Assembly: GCA_024231905.1 (NCBI GenBank)
Contig: JAAEQC010000033.1
Location: forward strand, 124,001 to 188,000
From: a bacterium
GTDB taxonomy: Bacteria; Krumholzibacteriota; Krumholzibacteriia; LZORAL124-64-63
Direction of reading: 5' to 3'
DNA: 64,000 nucleotides
The translations under genes and the position numbers were made by a program. Under the pieces are notes generated by a model. That model saw nothing but the letters and a program-made list of their open reading frames with translations, was not told the origin of the DNA and made no database searches. Each line of letters begins with the position of its first letter. The first letter of the stretch is position 1. This document shows positions 44,947-53,647 of this stretch, one piece after another.

Positions 44947-44974
44947 CCGGCCGCCGGCCTGTCCGGTGACGAGA

Positions 44975-45003
44975 GAGGGGGCTCCCACGGGAGCCCCCTC
45001 TTC
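44975..45003 (+). terminator. intrinsic terminator after the barrel gene
   Basis: A GAGGGGGCTC/GAGCCCCCTC stem around a CCCACGG-type loop, followed by TTCATG. It lies 28 nt after the TAG stop at 44944-44946. Confidence 0.7.
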
Positions 45004-45023
45004 ATGTCCGGTGCCGGCGTGGT

Positions 45024-46232
45024 TCAGCGGGTGAAGACCCGGTCGCCCACCCGGTATTCGGCCGGACCATTCTTGTCCAGGGCCCAGGCGATGCGCCGCG
45101 CACCCTCCCGGGCATCCTCCACCGGACCGCAGTAGCTCAGCCGCAGGTAGCCCGGCATGCCGAACTCCACTCCCGGCACCGTCACCACCTGGACCTTGTC
45201 CAGGAGGTAGGCAGCCAAGCGCGCGCAGTCCTTGTCGAAAGCGCTGAAGTCGGCGAAGCAGTAGAACGTACCCTGGGGCCGCTCAACCTTCAGACCGGGG
45301 ATCTCCCGCACGAGTCCCAGCAGTACGTCACGGTTCTTCTCCAGAGTGACGCGCAGCTCGTCCACCGAATCCTGCTGCCCGTGAATGGACGCCACGGCCG
45401 CCTTCTGGGCCAGGGTGCTGGGACCGCCCGTCTGGTGGGACTGGATGTTCCCCATGGCCTTGATCAGGGCCCGGGGTCCCACGGCCCAGCCGATGCGGAA
45501 GCCGGTCATGGCGTACATCTTGGAGACGCCGTTGAGGACCACCAGGGGCGTGTCGTCCAGGTCGCGGTCGGTGAAGTCCCAGCCGTGGATAGCCTGGCGG
45601 CCGTCGAATACCAGCCGGTGGTAGATGTCGTCCATGAGCAGATGGATGCCCCGCTCCTCGCACAGCTTCACCATGCCCCGCATGAAGTCCTGGTCGAACA
45701 CGCCGCCCGAAGGATTGTTCGGGCTGTTCAGGAGGATGGCCTTGGTGCGCGGACCACAGGCCGCGGCCATCTCGTCCAGGGTGGGCTGGCAGGAACCGTC
45801 CGCCGCCCGCACCTCCACCGGCACGCCGCCGGTGAGGCGCACCATGTCCGGGTAGCTCACCCAGTAGGGAACCGGGTAGACGACCTCGTCGCCCGGATCG
45901 ACCAGGGCGATGAGAGCCACCATGATCGCCTGCTTGCAGCCGGCGCTGGCCAGAACCTGGGTCCGCTCGGGCTTGCGACCGTAGAACCGCTCGGTGTAGG
46001 CGACGACGGCGTCCTTCATCTCGGGCGTGCCGGAAGCCGGCGAGTAGCGCACCTCTCCCGTCTCGAGCATGGCGATGCCGGCGGTCACCGCGGACTCGGG
46101 GGCGCGGCTCTTGGGCTCGCCGCCACCCAGGTGGATCACCGGTTCGCCGGCGGCCCGCAGGCGGGCGGCTTCGGCGTTGAGAGCAAGGGTGGCGGAAGCT
46201 CCGATGGAGTCGGCGATTCGGCTGAAGGGCAT
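45024..46232 (-). CDS. class I/II PLP-dependent aminotransferase (aspartate aminotransferase-like)
   Basis: 402 residues. The PLP Schiff-base lysine is K238 in NGVSKMYAMTGFRIGW. The ring-binding motif NSPNNPSGG is at 169-177, with DDIYH at 201-205. The C-terminal substrate Arg is in YLRLSYC. It transfers amino groups between amino acids and 2-oxo acids; substrate not predictable beyond the AspC/AraT subgroup. The start ATG at 46232 follows GGGGGACAGGTC; the frame is open to 46661 upstream without homology. Confidence 0.9.
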   Translation of the reverse strand: MPFSRIADSIGASATLALNAEAARLRAAGEPVIHLGGGEPKSRAPESAVTAGIAMLETGEVRYSPASGTPEMKDAVVAYTERFYGRKPERTQVLASAGCKQAIMVALIALVDPGDEVVYPVPYWVSYPDMVRLTGGVPVEVRAADGSCQPTLDEMAAACGPRTKAILLNSPNNPSGGVFDQDFMRGMVKLCEERGIHLLMDDIYHRLVFDGRQAIHGWDFTDRDLDDTPLVVLNGVSKMYAMTGFRIGWAVGPRALIKAMGNIQSHQTGGPSTLAQKAAVASIHGQQDSVDELRVTLEKNRDVLLGLVREIPGLKVERPQGTFYCFADFSAFDKDCARLAAYLLDKVQVVTVPGVEFGMPGYLRLSYCGPVEDAREGARRIAWALDKNGPAEYRVGDRVFTR

Positions 46233-46374
46233 GACCTGTCCCCCGGGTTCGATCGGTTCGGTACGCTGTGGCCTACCCCCGCAATCTAGTTTCCGGTCCC
46301 GGCGGATGCCATGGGAAAATCGGCTGTGCACGCGGTTTTCGCTGGAATTCGGGAGTGGTTTGGTCCGGAGGTGG

Positions 46375-47817
46375 TCAGTCCTGGCGGCCACCGGACGGAG
46401 ATGTCCGCACAAGGGTGCCGTAGAAGGCGCCGGCCGTGGCAGCGGGCTTGCGCACGGGTTCGTGGGCCGCGGATGCGCGTGGCTGGGACTCGCGGCGCGG
46501 TGTCGGCCGTCGTCCGGCCGCCAGTTGGACCGGGCCCGCCTCGGACAGGTCGGCCAGGGCCGTGACGGCCACACCGTAGCGGCAAGATGGATTCCACAGG
46601 CTCCAACCGGAGCTACCCGCGGCGCGCGACGCTTCCACCTGGATCGCGATGTACTCCGCATCGTAGTCGCTCACCAAGTAGGGGAAGGCCTGGAGCCAGG
46701 GACGGATCTCCGCCGCACCGTCCACCAGTTCCGCGAAGCGGCGCGTACCTTCGCCGATGAAGTAGGCCGGATCGTCACCCGGTCGCGTCCTGCCCTCGAA
46801 GCCGGGACGGAAGTGGGACGGATAGATCATGGGGCAGATCACGTCCACCAGGGACGCGATGGTGGGCACGTGCTGGCCGGTCAGGGCCAGGTCCTCCACC
46901 CGGTCCCAGGCCATGATTCCGTAGAGATCGGCGGAAATCAGCACGCCCTGGCCGGACAGGGAGTCCCGGGCCGCGGCCAGGAAGCCGGCGATCACCTGTC
47001 GGCGCCGGGCGGCCGTCTCCCGGGGGTCGCCGGTCCAATCGCCCCGCCAGCCGTTGGTGGGGAAACGCACGTAGTCGAACTGGATCTCGTCCACCCCGGC
47101 CCGGGCCAGTTCCACGGCCAGGCCGATGTTGTAATCGCGCACCGCCGGGCACGCCGGGTCGACCCATACGCAACCGCGCTCGCCCCAGGGCTCGCCGGCA
47201 GGGTCGTGCAGAGCCAGCTCCGGGTGGTTCCGTCCCAGTTCCCCGTCCAGGAAAAGGGCCAGGCGCGCCACCACGTGCAGGCCGCGACGGTCGAAGCGCC
47301 GCATCAAATCCGGCACGGAAGGGAGCAACGGCGCGGTGCGTTCCGCTCCCCAGGAGGCCAGGGGGTGCGTGCTGCGGAACGTCACCGCCCCGTCGATGTC
47401 CTTGGCGTCGATGACCACCGTGTTACCGCCGGCGGCGATGAATCGGTCCACGCGATCGAAGACCGAGGAGACGGCGCAAGCCGGTCCAGCCAGGTAGATG
47501 CCCCGCACCTCGGCCCCGTCGGCCACCGTTTCGCGGACACGCTCGGCGCCCCCGTCCACGACCACGGGAATGCGCAGGTGCTGGCCGATGGACAGGTGGT
47601 TCGAGGCGATGCCGTTGGCCCGCCGGATGTCGCCCAGGAGATCGGTCAGGGTGTAGTGGTTGGTCAGGTGCCGGTGCTGCTCGCAGATCTTGGCCAGCGT
47701 ATCCCCCTGGCGGACCGTGTAGTCGAGGGTGTCCGGGACGACCGTACCGGCGACGGAGGCACCGGCCACGAGGGCCGTGAGCAGAGTGGACAGGATTGCT
47801 TTCTGCACGATCGACAC
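46375..47817 (-). CDS. LysM plus DUF4015 putative glycoside hydrolase
   Basis: 480 residues from a GTG start (47817, or GTG 47808). Signal peptide, one LysM peptidoglycan-binding domain (about 30-82, DYTVRQGDTLAKICEQH), then a TIM-barrel DUF4015 domain: GIYLAGPACAVSSVF, NTVVIDAKDIDGAVTF, GLHVVARLALFLD and DEIQFDYVRFPT, whose acidic residues are likely catalytic. DUF4015 is a predicted glycosyl hydrolase, so cell-wall polysaccharide cleavage is plausible. The C-terminal tail is low-complexity. Divergent from the membrane protein at 48026. Confidence 0.85.
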   Translation of the reverse strand: MSIVQKAILSTLLTALVAGASVAGTVVPDTLDYTVRQGDTLAKICEQHRHLTNHYTLTDLLGDIRRANGIASNHLSIGQHLRIPVVVDGGAERVRETVADGAEVRGIYLAGPACAVSSVFDRVDRFIAAGGNTVVIDAKDIDGAVTFRSTHPLASWGAERTAPLLPSVPDLMRRFDRRGLHVVARLALFLDGELGRNHPELALHDPAGEPWGERGCVWVDPACPAVRDYNIGLAVELARAGVDEIQFDYVRFPTNGWRGDWTGDPRETAARRRQVIAGFLAAARDSLSGQGVLISADLYGIMAWDRVEDLALTGQHVPTIASLVDVICPMIYPSHFRPGFEGRTRPGDDPAYFIGEGTRRFAELVDGAAEIRPWLQAFPYLVSDYDAEYIAIQVEASRAAGSSGWSLWNPSCRYGVAVTALADLSEAGPVQLAAGRRPTPRRESQPRASAAHEPVRKPAATAGAFYGTLVRTSPSGGRQD

Positions 47818-48025
47818 GGGGGCGCCTTGCGTTCGGGTCGATAAACCGTCCTGGGACAAGCTTCTGGCCTGATCGTGCAAGGGCCGGACCCGCTGAGGGT
47901 CGGACCGCTGGACAGGACTCCCCGCTCGTGGAATCATGACCGTCACGGGACACCTGGCGCCGCGAATAGGAACGCCGCGAGGCGGGTACCCCGGTCGCCC
48001 CCGACACGTCCTGACAGGAGATCCC

Positions 48026-49099
48026 ATGTCCCTCGCGTTCTCCCAACCTCTCGGCGGCGCCTGGCGGCGCATGCAGGACCTGCTCTTCCACCCCTTCGAC
48101 CTCGGACGCTGGTTCGTGCTGGGCTTCGCCGCCTGGCTGGCGGGCCTGGTCGAGTCCGGCGGCTCGGGCGGCGGCTCCCTGGAGTACCTCTTCGACATGG
48201 ACGACGGGCGGGACTTCAGCGACCTACCCACCCGCACCTGGGAGAGCGTCCAGGACCTCATGGTCGAGGCCTGGGTGGTCGGCCTGGTGGTGATCTGCCT
48301 GCTGGGCGCCCTGGTGCTGGGGTTGGTTCTGCTGTGGATCGGCAGCCGCGGCCAATTCGTCCTGCTGGACGACCTGGTCCACCGCCGCACGGAGATCACG
48401 CGGCCTTGGCGGGAGTTCGCCGCCCAGGGGGACAGTCTCTTCCTGTGGCAGGTGGTCTACGCGGTGATCGCTTTCGTGGTAATGGCGGGACTGACTCTCA
48501 GCGCGGTCGTGGGGATCGGCTGGCTGGCGGCCCTGGACTTCCCGGCCGGCGCGTCCTTCCCCTTCTTCGTACTGGGGGGCATCCTGGCCTTCGTCCTGGT
48601 GGCGATCCTGATCTACGTGGAGTTCTTCCTCATCCACGCGGTCGTGCCCATCATGTACCGGCGGCGCTGCTCGACCATGGAGGCCTGGCGCGTCTTCGGC
48701 GGCGTCTTCCGCGCCCACCCGGGCTCCTTCGTGCTCTTCGGACTGCTCCACCTGGCCGTGGGCATGGCCGGCGGATTCTTTTTCTTCGCCGCGGGGTTGC
48801 TGACCTGCTGCGTGGGACTCGTGCTCATGATGATCCCGTACCTCGGTTCGGTGGTCACCCTGCCTCTTCCGGTACTCCTGCGCTACTTCGATCTGGAGTT
48901 CATGGGCCAGCTGGGCGAGGACTGGCGGACGCTGGATCCGCTTCCTGAACCGGAACTGCCGGGACCACCGTCGCCCGCGCCGGCGCCCGTCCCCGACGAG
49001 CAGGACTCAGTCGAGTTCGAGCGTGACGGGACAGTGGTCGGAACCGAGGACGTCGGCGAGGATCCCGGCGGCCCGGAGCCGCGGCCGGAGGATCCCTGA
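48026..49099 (+). CDS. polytopic membrane protein of unknown function
   Basis: 357 residues with about six TM helices (for example VVGLVVICLLGALVLGLVL, FPFFVLGGILAFVLVAILIY, GGFFFFAAGLLTCCVGLVL). A soluble loop after TM1 and a Pro/Glu/Asp-rich C-terminal tail (about 305-357) are visible. It resembles DUF7544-like membrane proteins; no function is known. ACAGGAG precedes the ATG at 48026. Its last 93 nt overlap the 3' end of the exonuclease gene on the other strand, and the overlapped part encodes only the low-complexity tail. Confidence 0.78.
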   Translation: MSLAFSQPLGGAWRRMQDLLFHPFDLGRWFVLGFAAWLAGLVESGGSGGGSLEYLFDMDDGRDFSDLPTRTWESVQDLMVEAWVVGLVVICLLGALVLGLVLLWIGSRGQFVLLDDLVHRRTEITRPWREFAAQGDSLFLWQVVYAVIAFVVMAGLTLSAVVGIGWLAALDFPAGASFPFFVLGGILAFVLVAILIYVEFFLIHAVVPIMYRRRCSTMEAWRVFGGVFRAHPGSFVLFGLLHLAVGMAGGFFFFAAGLLTCCVGLVLMMIPYLGSVVTLPLPVLLRYFDLEFMGQLGEDWRTLDPLPEPELPGPPSPAPAPVPDEQDSVEFERDGTVVGTEDVGEDPGGPEPRPEDP

Positions 49100-49759
49100 G
49101 ATCAGGAAGTAGTCCAGGCGCCAGCCGATGTTCCGCTCGCGCACGCCCTTGCGGTTGCTCCACCATGTGTAGTGGCCACCCCCCTGCTCGAACTCCCGGA
49201 AGGTGTCGACGAAGCCCGTCTTGAGGATGGCGTCGAAACCCGCGCGCTCCTCGAAGGTGAAGCCGGCGTTGCCGCGGTTGGGTCCCGGGTTGGCTAGGTC
49301 GATCTCCCGGTGCGACACGTTGAGGTCGCCGCAGAAGACCACGGGCTTGCGCTTCTCCAGCTTGCGCACGAAGCGCAGGAAGGACGGGTCCCATTCCTGG
49401 CACCGGTAGGGCAACCTCGTGAGTTCGCGCTGGGCGTTGGGGGTGTAGACCGTCACCAGATGGAGGTCGTCGAATTCGGCGGTGAGGACCCGGCCTTCCC
49501 GGTCGAGCGCATCCTCCCCGAGCCCCGGATACACCGCCAGGGGCGCCGTACGGGTGAGGATGGCCGTCCCCGAGTAGCCGCGCTTGAGGGCCGGATTCCA
49601 GTGGACGGTCCAGCCCGGCAGGTCCAGGTCCACCTGCTCGGGTCGCGCCCGTACCTCCTGCAGGCAGATGGCGTCGGCGTCGCAGCCGGCCACGAAATCG
49701 GCGAAGCCCTTCTTCAGGCAGGCCCGCAGGCCGTTGACGTTCCAGGAGATGATCTTCAA
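49007..49759 (-). CDS. xthA: exodeoxyribonuclease III (AP endonuclease)
   Basis: 250 residues. DNA-repair nuclease with the EEP-fold motifs KIISWNVNGLRA, LQEVR (Glu metal ligand), TVYTPNAQRE, CGDLNVSHREID, RLDYFLIS and GSDHCPVTLEL (catalytic DH pair). It cleaves at abasic sites and has 3'-5' exonuclease activity. The start is TTG at 49759 with GGGGAG 8 nt upstream; the sequence before it lacks homology. The 3' end overlaps the convergent membrane protein by 93 nt. Confidence 0.93.
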   Translation of the reverse strand: MKIISWNVNGLRACLKKGFADFVAGCDADAICLQEVRARPEQVDLDLPGWTVHWNPALKRGYSGTAILTRTAPLAVYPGLGEDALDREGRVLTAEFDDLHLVTVYTPNAQRELTRLPYRCQEWDPSFLRFVRKLEKRKPVVFCGDLNVSHREIDLANPGPNRGNAGFTFEERAGFDAILKTGFVDTFREFEQGGGHYTWWSNRKGVRERNIGWRLDYFLISGILRPRLRAAGILADVLGSDHCPVTLELD

Positions 49760-49844
49760 GGCGGCGCTCCCCGTGACGGTGAGGGTCGAAGGGCCGATCG
49801 CCGGCCATGGTAGCGGGCCGTCCGCCGGTCCGCAACGCCGGCCG

Positions 49845-52800
49845 TCAGGCCTCCCTGGCACCCCCCCGCCGCAATCGTAGTTCCGCCACGCCGCAGTAGA
49901 GCACCGGCACCGTGAAGACGGTCAGCAACGCCACCAGCATGCCGCCGAGGGAGGGGATGGCCATGGGCACCATGATGTCCGCCCCGCGGCCGGTGGCCGT
50001 GAAGATGGGCATGAGGGCCAGGATCGTGGTGGCCGAGGTTATCAACGCCGGCCGGATGCGCCGGGTCGCCGCCGCCACCGTGGCCTGCCGGACCTGGACG
50101 ACCGTGCGGGGAGGCGACGCGGCGAAGCGCTGGTCCAGGTAGGTGGCCATGACCACACCGTCGTCCGAGGCGATGCCGAACAGGGCGATGAAGCCCACCC
50201 AGATGGCCACGCTGAGATTCACCGGTCCGATCTGGAAGAGCTGCCGCAGCTCGACGCCGAACACCGCGAAGTCCATGAACCAGGGCTGACTGTACAGCCA
50301 GATCAGTATGAAGCCGCCGGACCAGGCCACGAACACGCCGACGAAGACCATACCGGTGGTCGGCACCGAGCGGAACTGGAACCAAAGCACCAGGAAGATG
50401 GCCAGGAGCGCCGCCGGCAGCACCACCAGCAACCGCTTCTCCGACCGCACCTGGTTCTCGTAGCTGCCGGCAAAGGCGTAGCTCACACCAGCCGGGATTT
50501 CCAGCTCTCCGGATTCGATCTTCGCCTCCAGATGCCGCCGGGCCGCCTCCACCACGTCTACCTCCGCCTGGCCGGACTTCATGTCGAAGAGCACGTAACC
50601 CACCAGGCGCGTGTCCTCGCTCTTGATGGCCTGGGGACCACGCACATAGACGATCTCCGCCAGCTGGCCCAAGGGGATCTGCACGCCCCCGGCCGCGGGC
50701 ACGAGAATGCGCGCCAGATCCTCCAGGGAGTCGCGCAGTTCGCGGGCGTAGCGTACGCGCACCGGATAACGCTCCCGGCCCTCCACCGTGGTGGTGACCA
50801 GACGGCCGCCCACGGCGATCTCGATCACGTCCTGGATCTTCCTGACCGTCAGGCCGTAACGAGCCGCCGCATCGCGGTCGATGTCGATCTCCAGGTAGGG
50901 CTTGCCCACGATGCGGTCGGCGATCACGGCGGCCGGCTCGATGGACGGGACCTCCTTGAGGTGCTTCTCGATCTGCAGGCCGACCCGGTCGAGGGTCTCC
51001 AGGTCCGGCCCCTTGACCTTGACGCCCATGGGGGCGCGCATACCGCTCTGGAGCATGACCATGCGCGCGGCGATGGGCTGGAGCTTCGGGGCCGAAGTCG
51101 TGCCCGGCAGCCTGGACACGCGGACGATCTCGTCCCAGATGTCGTCCGGCGAGCGGATCTCGTCACGCCACTGGCGGAACGGCCGGCCGCGGGAATCGGG
51201 GACGAGCTCGCCAATCTCGTCCCGCACGTATTCGCCGCGGCGGCCGTCCCAGGCGAAGCGCCGGCGATGGCCGTGCTCGTCGAGGATGTATTCGGGTTTG
51301 TAGTTGATCACGGACTCGATCATGGAGATGGGCGCCGGATCCAGGGGCGACTCGGCGCGGCCCAGCTTGCCGACCACCGACTCGATTTCCGGGATGGCCG
51401 CCTGGGCCATGTCGAGTTTCTGGAGCACGTCCAGAGCCTCGCCCATGGAGGCGTGAGGCATGGTGGTGGGCATGTAGAGGTAGCTGCCCTCGTCCAGGGG
51501 CGGCATGAACTCCTTGCCCAGGCCCGGCAACGCGTGGCGCGGCCCCGAGAGCGCGCGATCAACGAAGGTGGGCGCATCGTCCGCTCCCAGTCCCGGCACG
51601 ACGCCGACTACCCGGTCGAAGCCCTGCCAGACCATGAGCGCGAAGACCATGAGCAGCACCGGGAGGACCAGGAAGACCGCCTTGTGATCCAGGGTCCAGG
51701 CCAGCAGGCGCGGGTAGGATCGCTGGAAGAATCGGAACAGGGTGAGCAGTCCGCCGATGAGCAGGGCGACGAAGATCAGGTTCGACAGCAGCGGCCGGTC
51801 CGGCCCCAGGGGCAGCCAGTGCTCGGTGAGGACGAGCCCGACGAAGATCACGGCGATCCCGTTGGCCAGGAGCGACCCCCGGCGCCGTACGGACTCCGGC
51901 AGCCGGCTCTCCACGAGCCCGTACGCGCCCCAGGCCAGCAGGGCGAGTCCACCGGCCAGCGAAAGCCTGGCAGCGACGACCACCCCGACCGCCACCAGGG
52001 CGACCGACGTGATTCGGCGGCCGAACCAGGCGCCGCGGCGCCCCTTGAACAGCAGGTGGGCGAAGGGCGGGATCACGGTCAGCGCCACGATGATGGAGGC
52101 CACCAGGGCAAAGGTCTTGGTGTAGGCCAGAGGCTTGAAGAGCTTGCCCTCGGCGGCCTGCATGGTGAACACGGGCAGGAAGCTGATGATCGTCGTGGTG
52201 ACGGCCGTCAGGACCGCGCTCCCCACCTCCGACGCCGCCCGGTGGATGACGTCGAGCCGCCGCTCGTCGGGTCCCGCCTCCTCCAGCCGTTTGAGGATGT
52301 TCTCGCAGAGGATCACCCCCATGTCCACCATGGTGCCGATGGCGATGGCGATGCCCGAGAGCGCCACGATGTTCGCGTCAACCTTGAAGAGCTTCATGCC
52401 GATGAACGACATGAGCACCGCCAGGGGCAGAAGTCCCGCGATGAGGATGCTGCTACGCAGGTGGGCGATCATGACGATGACCACGATGATGGTGATGAGG
52501 ATCTCGTCGGTCAGGGCCGTGCGCAGGGTGCCGAGGGTCTCGTTGATCAGCGTAGTGCGGTCGTAGAAGGGCACGATGGTAACCTGGCTCTCGCGTCCGT
52601 CGGGCAGGGTCTTGCGCGGCAACCCAGGCGCAAGCTCCGCGATCTTCGCCTTGATGTTCTTGATGGCCTGCAGGGGATTCTCGCCGTAGCGGACAACGAC
52701 CACGCCGCCCACGGCTTCGGCCCCCTCCTTGTCGAGAGCCCCGCGCCGCAGGGCCGGTCCCAGGGAGACGGTAGCCACGTCGGCGATGGTCACCGGGACG

Positions 52801-53645
52801 TTCTTTCGCACGACGACCACGCTCTTCTCGATGTCGGCCAGACTCTCGATGAAGCCCAGGCCGCGCACCACGTATTCGGCGCTGTTGATCTCGATGGTCC
52901 GGGCCCCCACGTCGACGTTGGATTGCCGCACCGCCTGGTAGACCTGGTCGATCCCCACCCCCCAGGCCCGCATTGCCTCCGGATCCACGTCGATCTGGTA
53001 CTCGCGCACGAAGCCGCCCACGGAGGCCACTTCGGATACGCCCTCGGCAGACATGAGGCCGTACCGCACGTACCAATCCTGGGAGGTGCGCAACTCGTCC
53101 AGGTCCCAGCCGCCGGTGGGATTGCCGTCGGCGTCGTGTCCCTCGAGGGTGTACCAGAAGATCTGACCCAGGGCCGTGGCGTCGGGGCCCAGAGCGGGCT
53201 GGACGCCGGTGGGCAGCGTTCCCGGCGGCAGGGCATTCAACTTCTCGAGGATGCGCGAGCGGGAGTCGTAGAAGTCGGCCCGCTCCTCGAAGATGACGTA
53301 CACGGTGGAGAACCCGAAGAAGGAGTAGCTGCGCACGGTCTTGATATCGGGCAGTCCGAGCAGGGCGACCGTCAGGGGGTAGGTGATCTGGTCTTCCACG
53401 TCCTGGGGCGACCGGCCCCTCCACTCGGTGAAGACGATCTGCTGGTTCTCTCCCAGGTCGGGGATGGCGTCTACGGGCACCGGGTCCCGGGGTAGACCGC
53501 CCACGTCCCAGTCGAAGGGCGCGACCATGATGCCGCCGCCGGCCAGGAACAGGACCAGCAGCGCGACCACCAGCTTGTTCTCCAGGCAGAAGCGCAGGAG
53601 CAGGCTCAGGGGCGAACGGCCGGGAGTCGGCTGCGGCGAGTTCAC
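49845..53645 (-). CDS. cusA: heavy-metal efflux RND transporter (CusA/CzcA family)
   Basis: 1266 residues, slightly longer than E. coli CusA (1047). Twelve TM helices in the RND arrangement with large periplasmic loops after TM1 and TM7. DAIPDLGENQQIVFTEW and QDVEDQITYPLTVALLG are signatures of the HME-RND branch. DMGVILCENILKRLE in TM4 carries the proton-relay Asp and Glu. An inserted periplasmic segment with RDEIGELVPDSRGRPFRQW and an added hydrophobic stretch near the middle account for the length. Metals are probably Cu/Ag, given the CusB-like partner. GTG start, 2 nt after cusB. Confidence 0.9.
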   Translation of the reverse strand: MNSPQPTPGRSPLSLLLRFCLENKLVVALLVLFLAGGGIMVAPFDWDVGGLPRDPVPVDAIPDLGENQQIVFTEWRGRSPQDVEDQITYPLTVALLGLPDIKTVRSYSFFGFSTVYVIFEERADFYDSRSRILEKLNALPPGTLPTGVQPALGPDATALGQIFWYTLEGHDADGNPTGGWDLDELRTSQDWYVRYGLMSAEGVSEVASVGGFVREYQIDVDPEAMRAWGVGIDQVYQAVRQSNVDVGARTIEINSAEYVVRGLGFIESLADIEKSVVVVRKNVPVTIADVATVSLGPALRRGALDKEGAEAVGGVVVVRYGENPLQAIKNIKAKIAELAPGLPRKTLPDGRESQVTIVPFYDRTTLINETLGTLRTALTDEILITIIVVIVMIAHLRSSILIAGLLPLAVLMSFIGMKLFKVDANIVALSGIAIAIGTMVDMGVILCENILKRLEEAGPDERRLDVIHRAASEVGSAVLTAVTTTIISFLPVFTMQAAEGKLFKPLAYTKTFALVASIIVALTVIPPFAHLLFKGRRGAWFGRRITSVALVAVGVVVAARLSLAGGLALLAWGAYGLVESRLPESVRRRGSLLANGIAVIFVGLVLTEHWLPLGPDRPLLSNLIFVALLIGGLLTLFRFFQRSYPRLLAWTLDHKAVFLVLPVLLMVFALMVWQGFDRVVGVVPGLGADDAPTFVDRALSGPRHALPGLGKEFMPPLDEGSYLYMPTTMPHASMGEALDVLQKLDMAQAAIPEIESVVGKLGRAESPLDPAPISMIESVINYKPEYILDEHGHRRRFAWDGRRGEYVRDEIGELVPDSRGRPFRQWRDEIRSPDDIWDEIVRVSRLPGTTSAPKLQPIAARMVMLQSGMRAPMGVKVKGPDLETLDRVGLQIEKHLKEVPSIEPAAVIADRIVGKPYLEIDIDRDAAARYGLTVRKIQDVIEIAVGGRLVTTTVEGRERYPVRVRYARELRDSLEDLARILVPAAGGVQIPLGQLAEIVYVRGPQAIKSEDTRLVGYVLFDMKSGQAEVDVVEAARRHLEAKIESGELEIPAGVSYAFAGSYENQVRSEKRLLVVLPAALLAIFLVLWFQFRSVPTTGMVFVGVFVAWSGGFILIWLYSQPWFMDFAVFGVELRQLFQIGPVNLSVAIWVGFIALFGIASDDGVVMATYLDQRFAASPPRTVVQVRQATVAAATRRIRPALITSATTILALMPIFTATGRGADIMVPMAIPSLGGMLVALLTVFTVPVLYCGVAELRLRRGGAREA

Positions 53646-53647
53646 AA

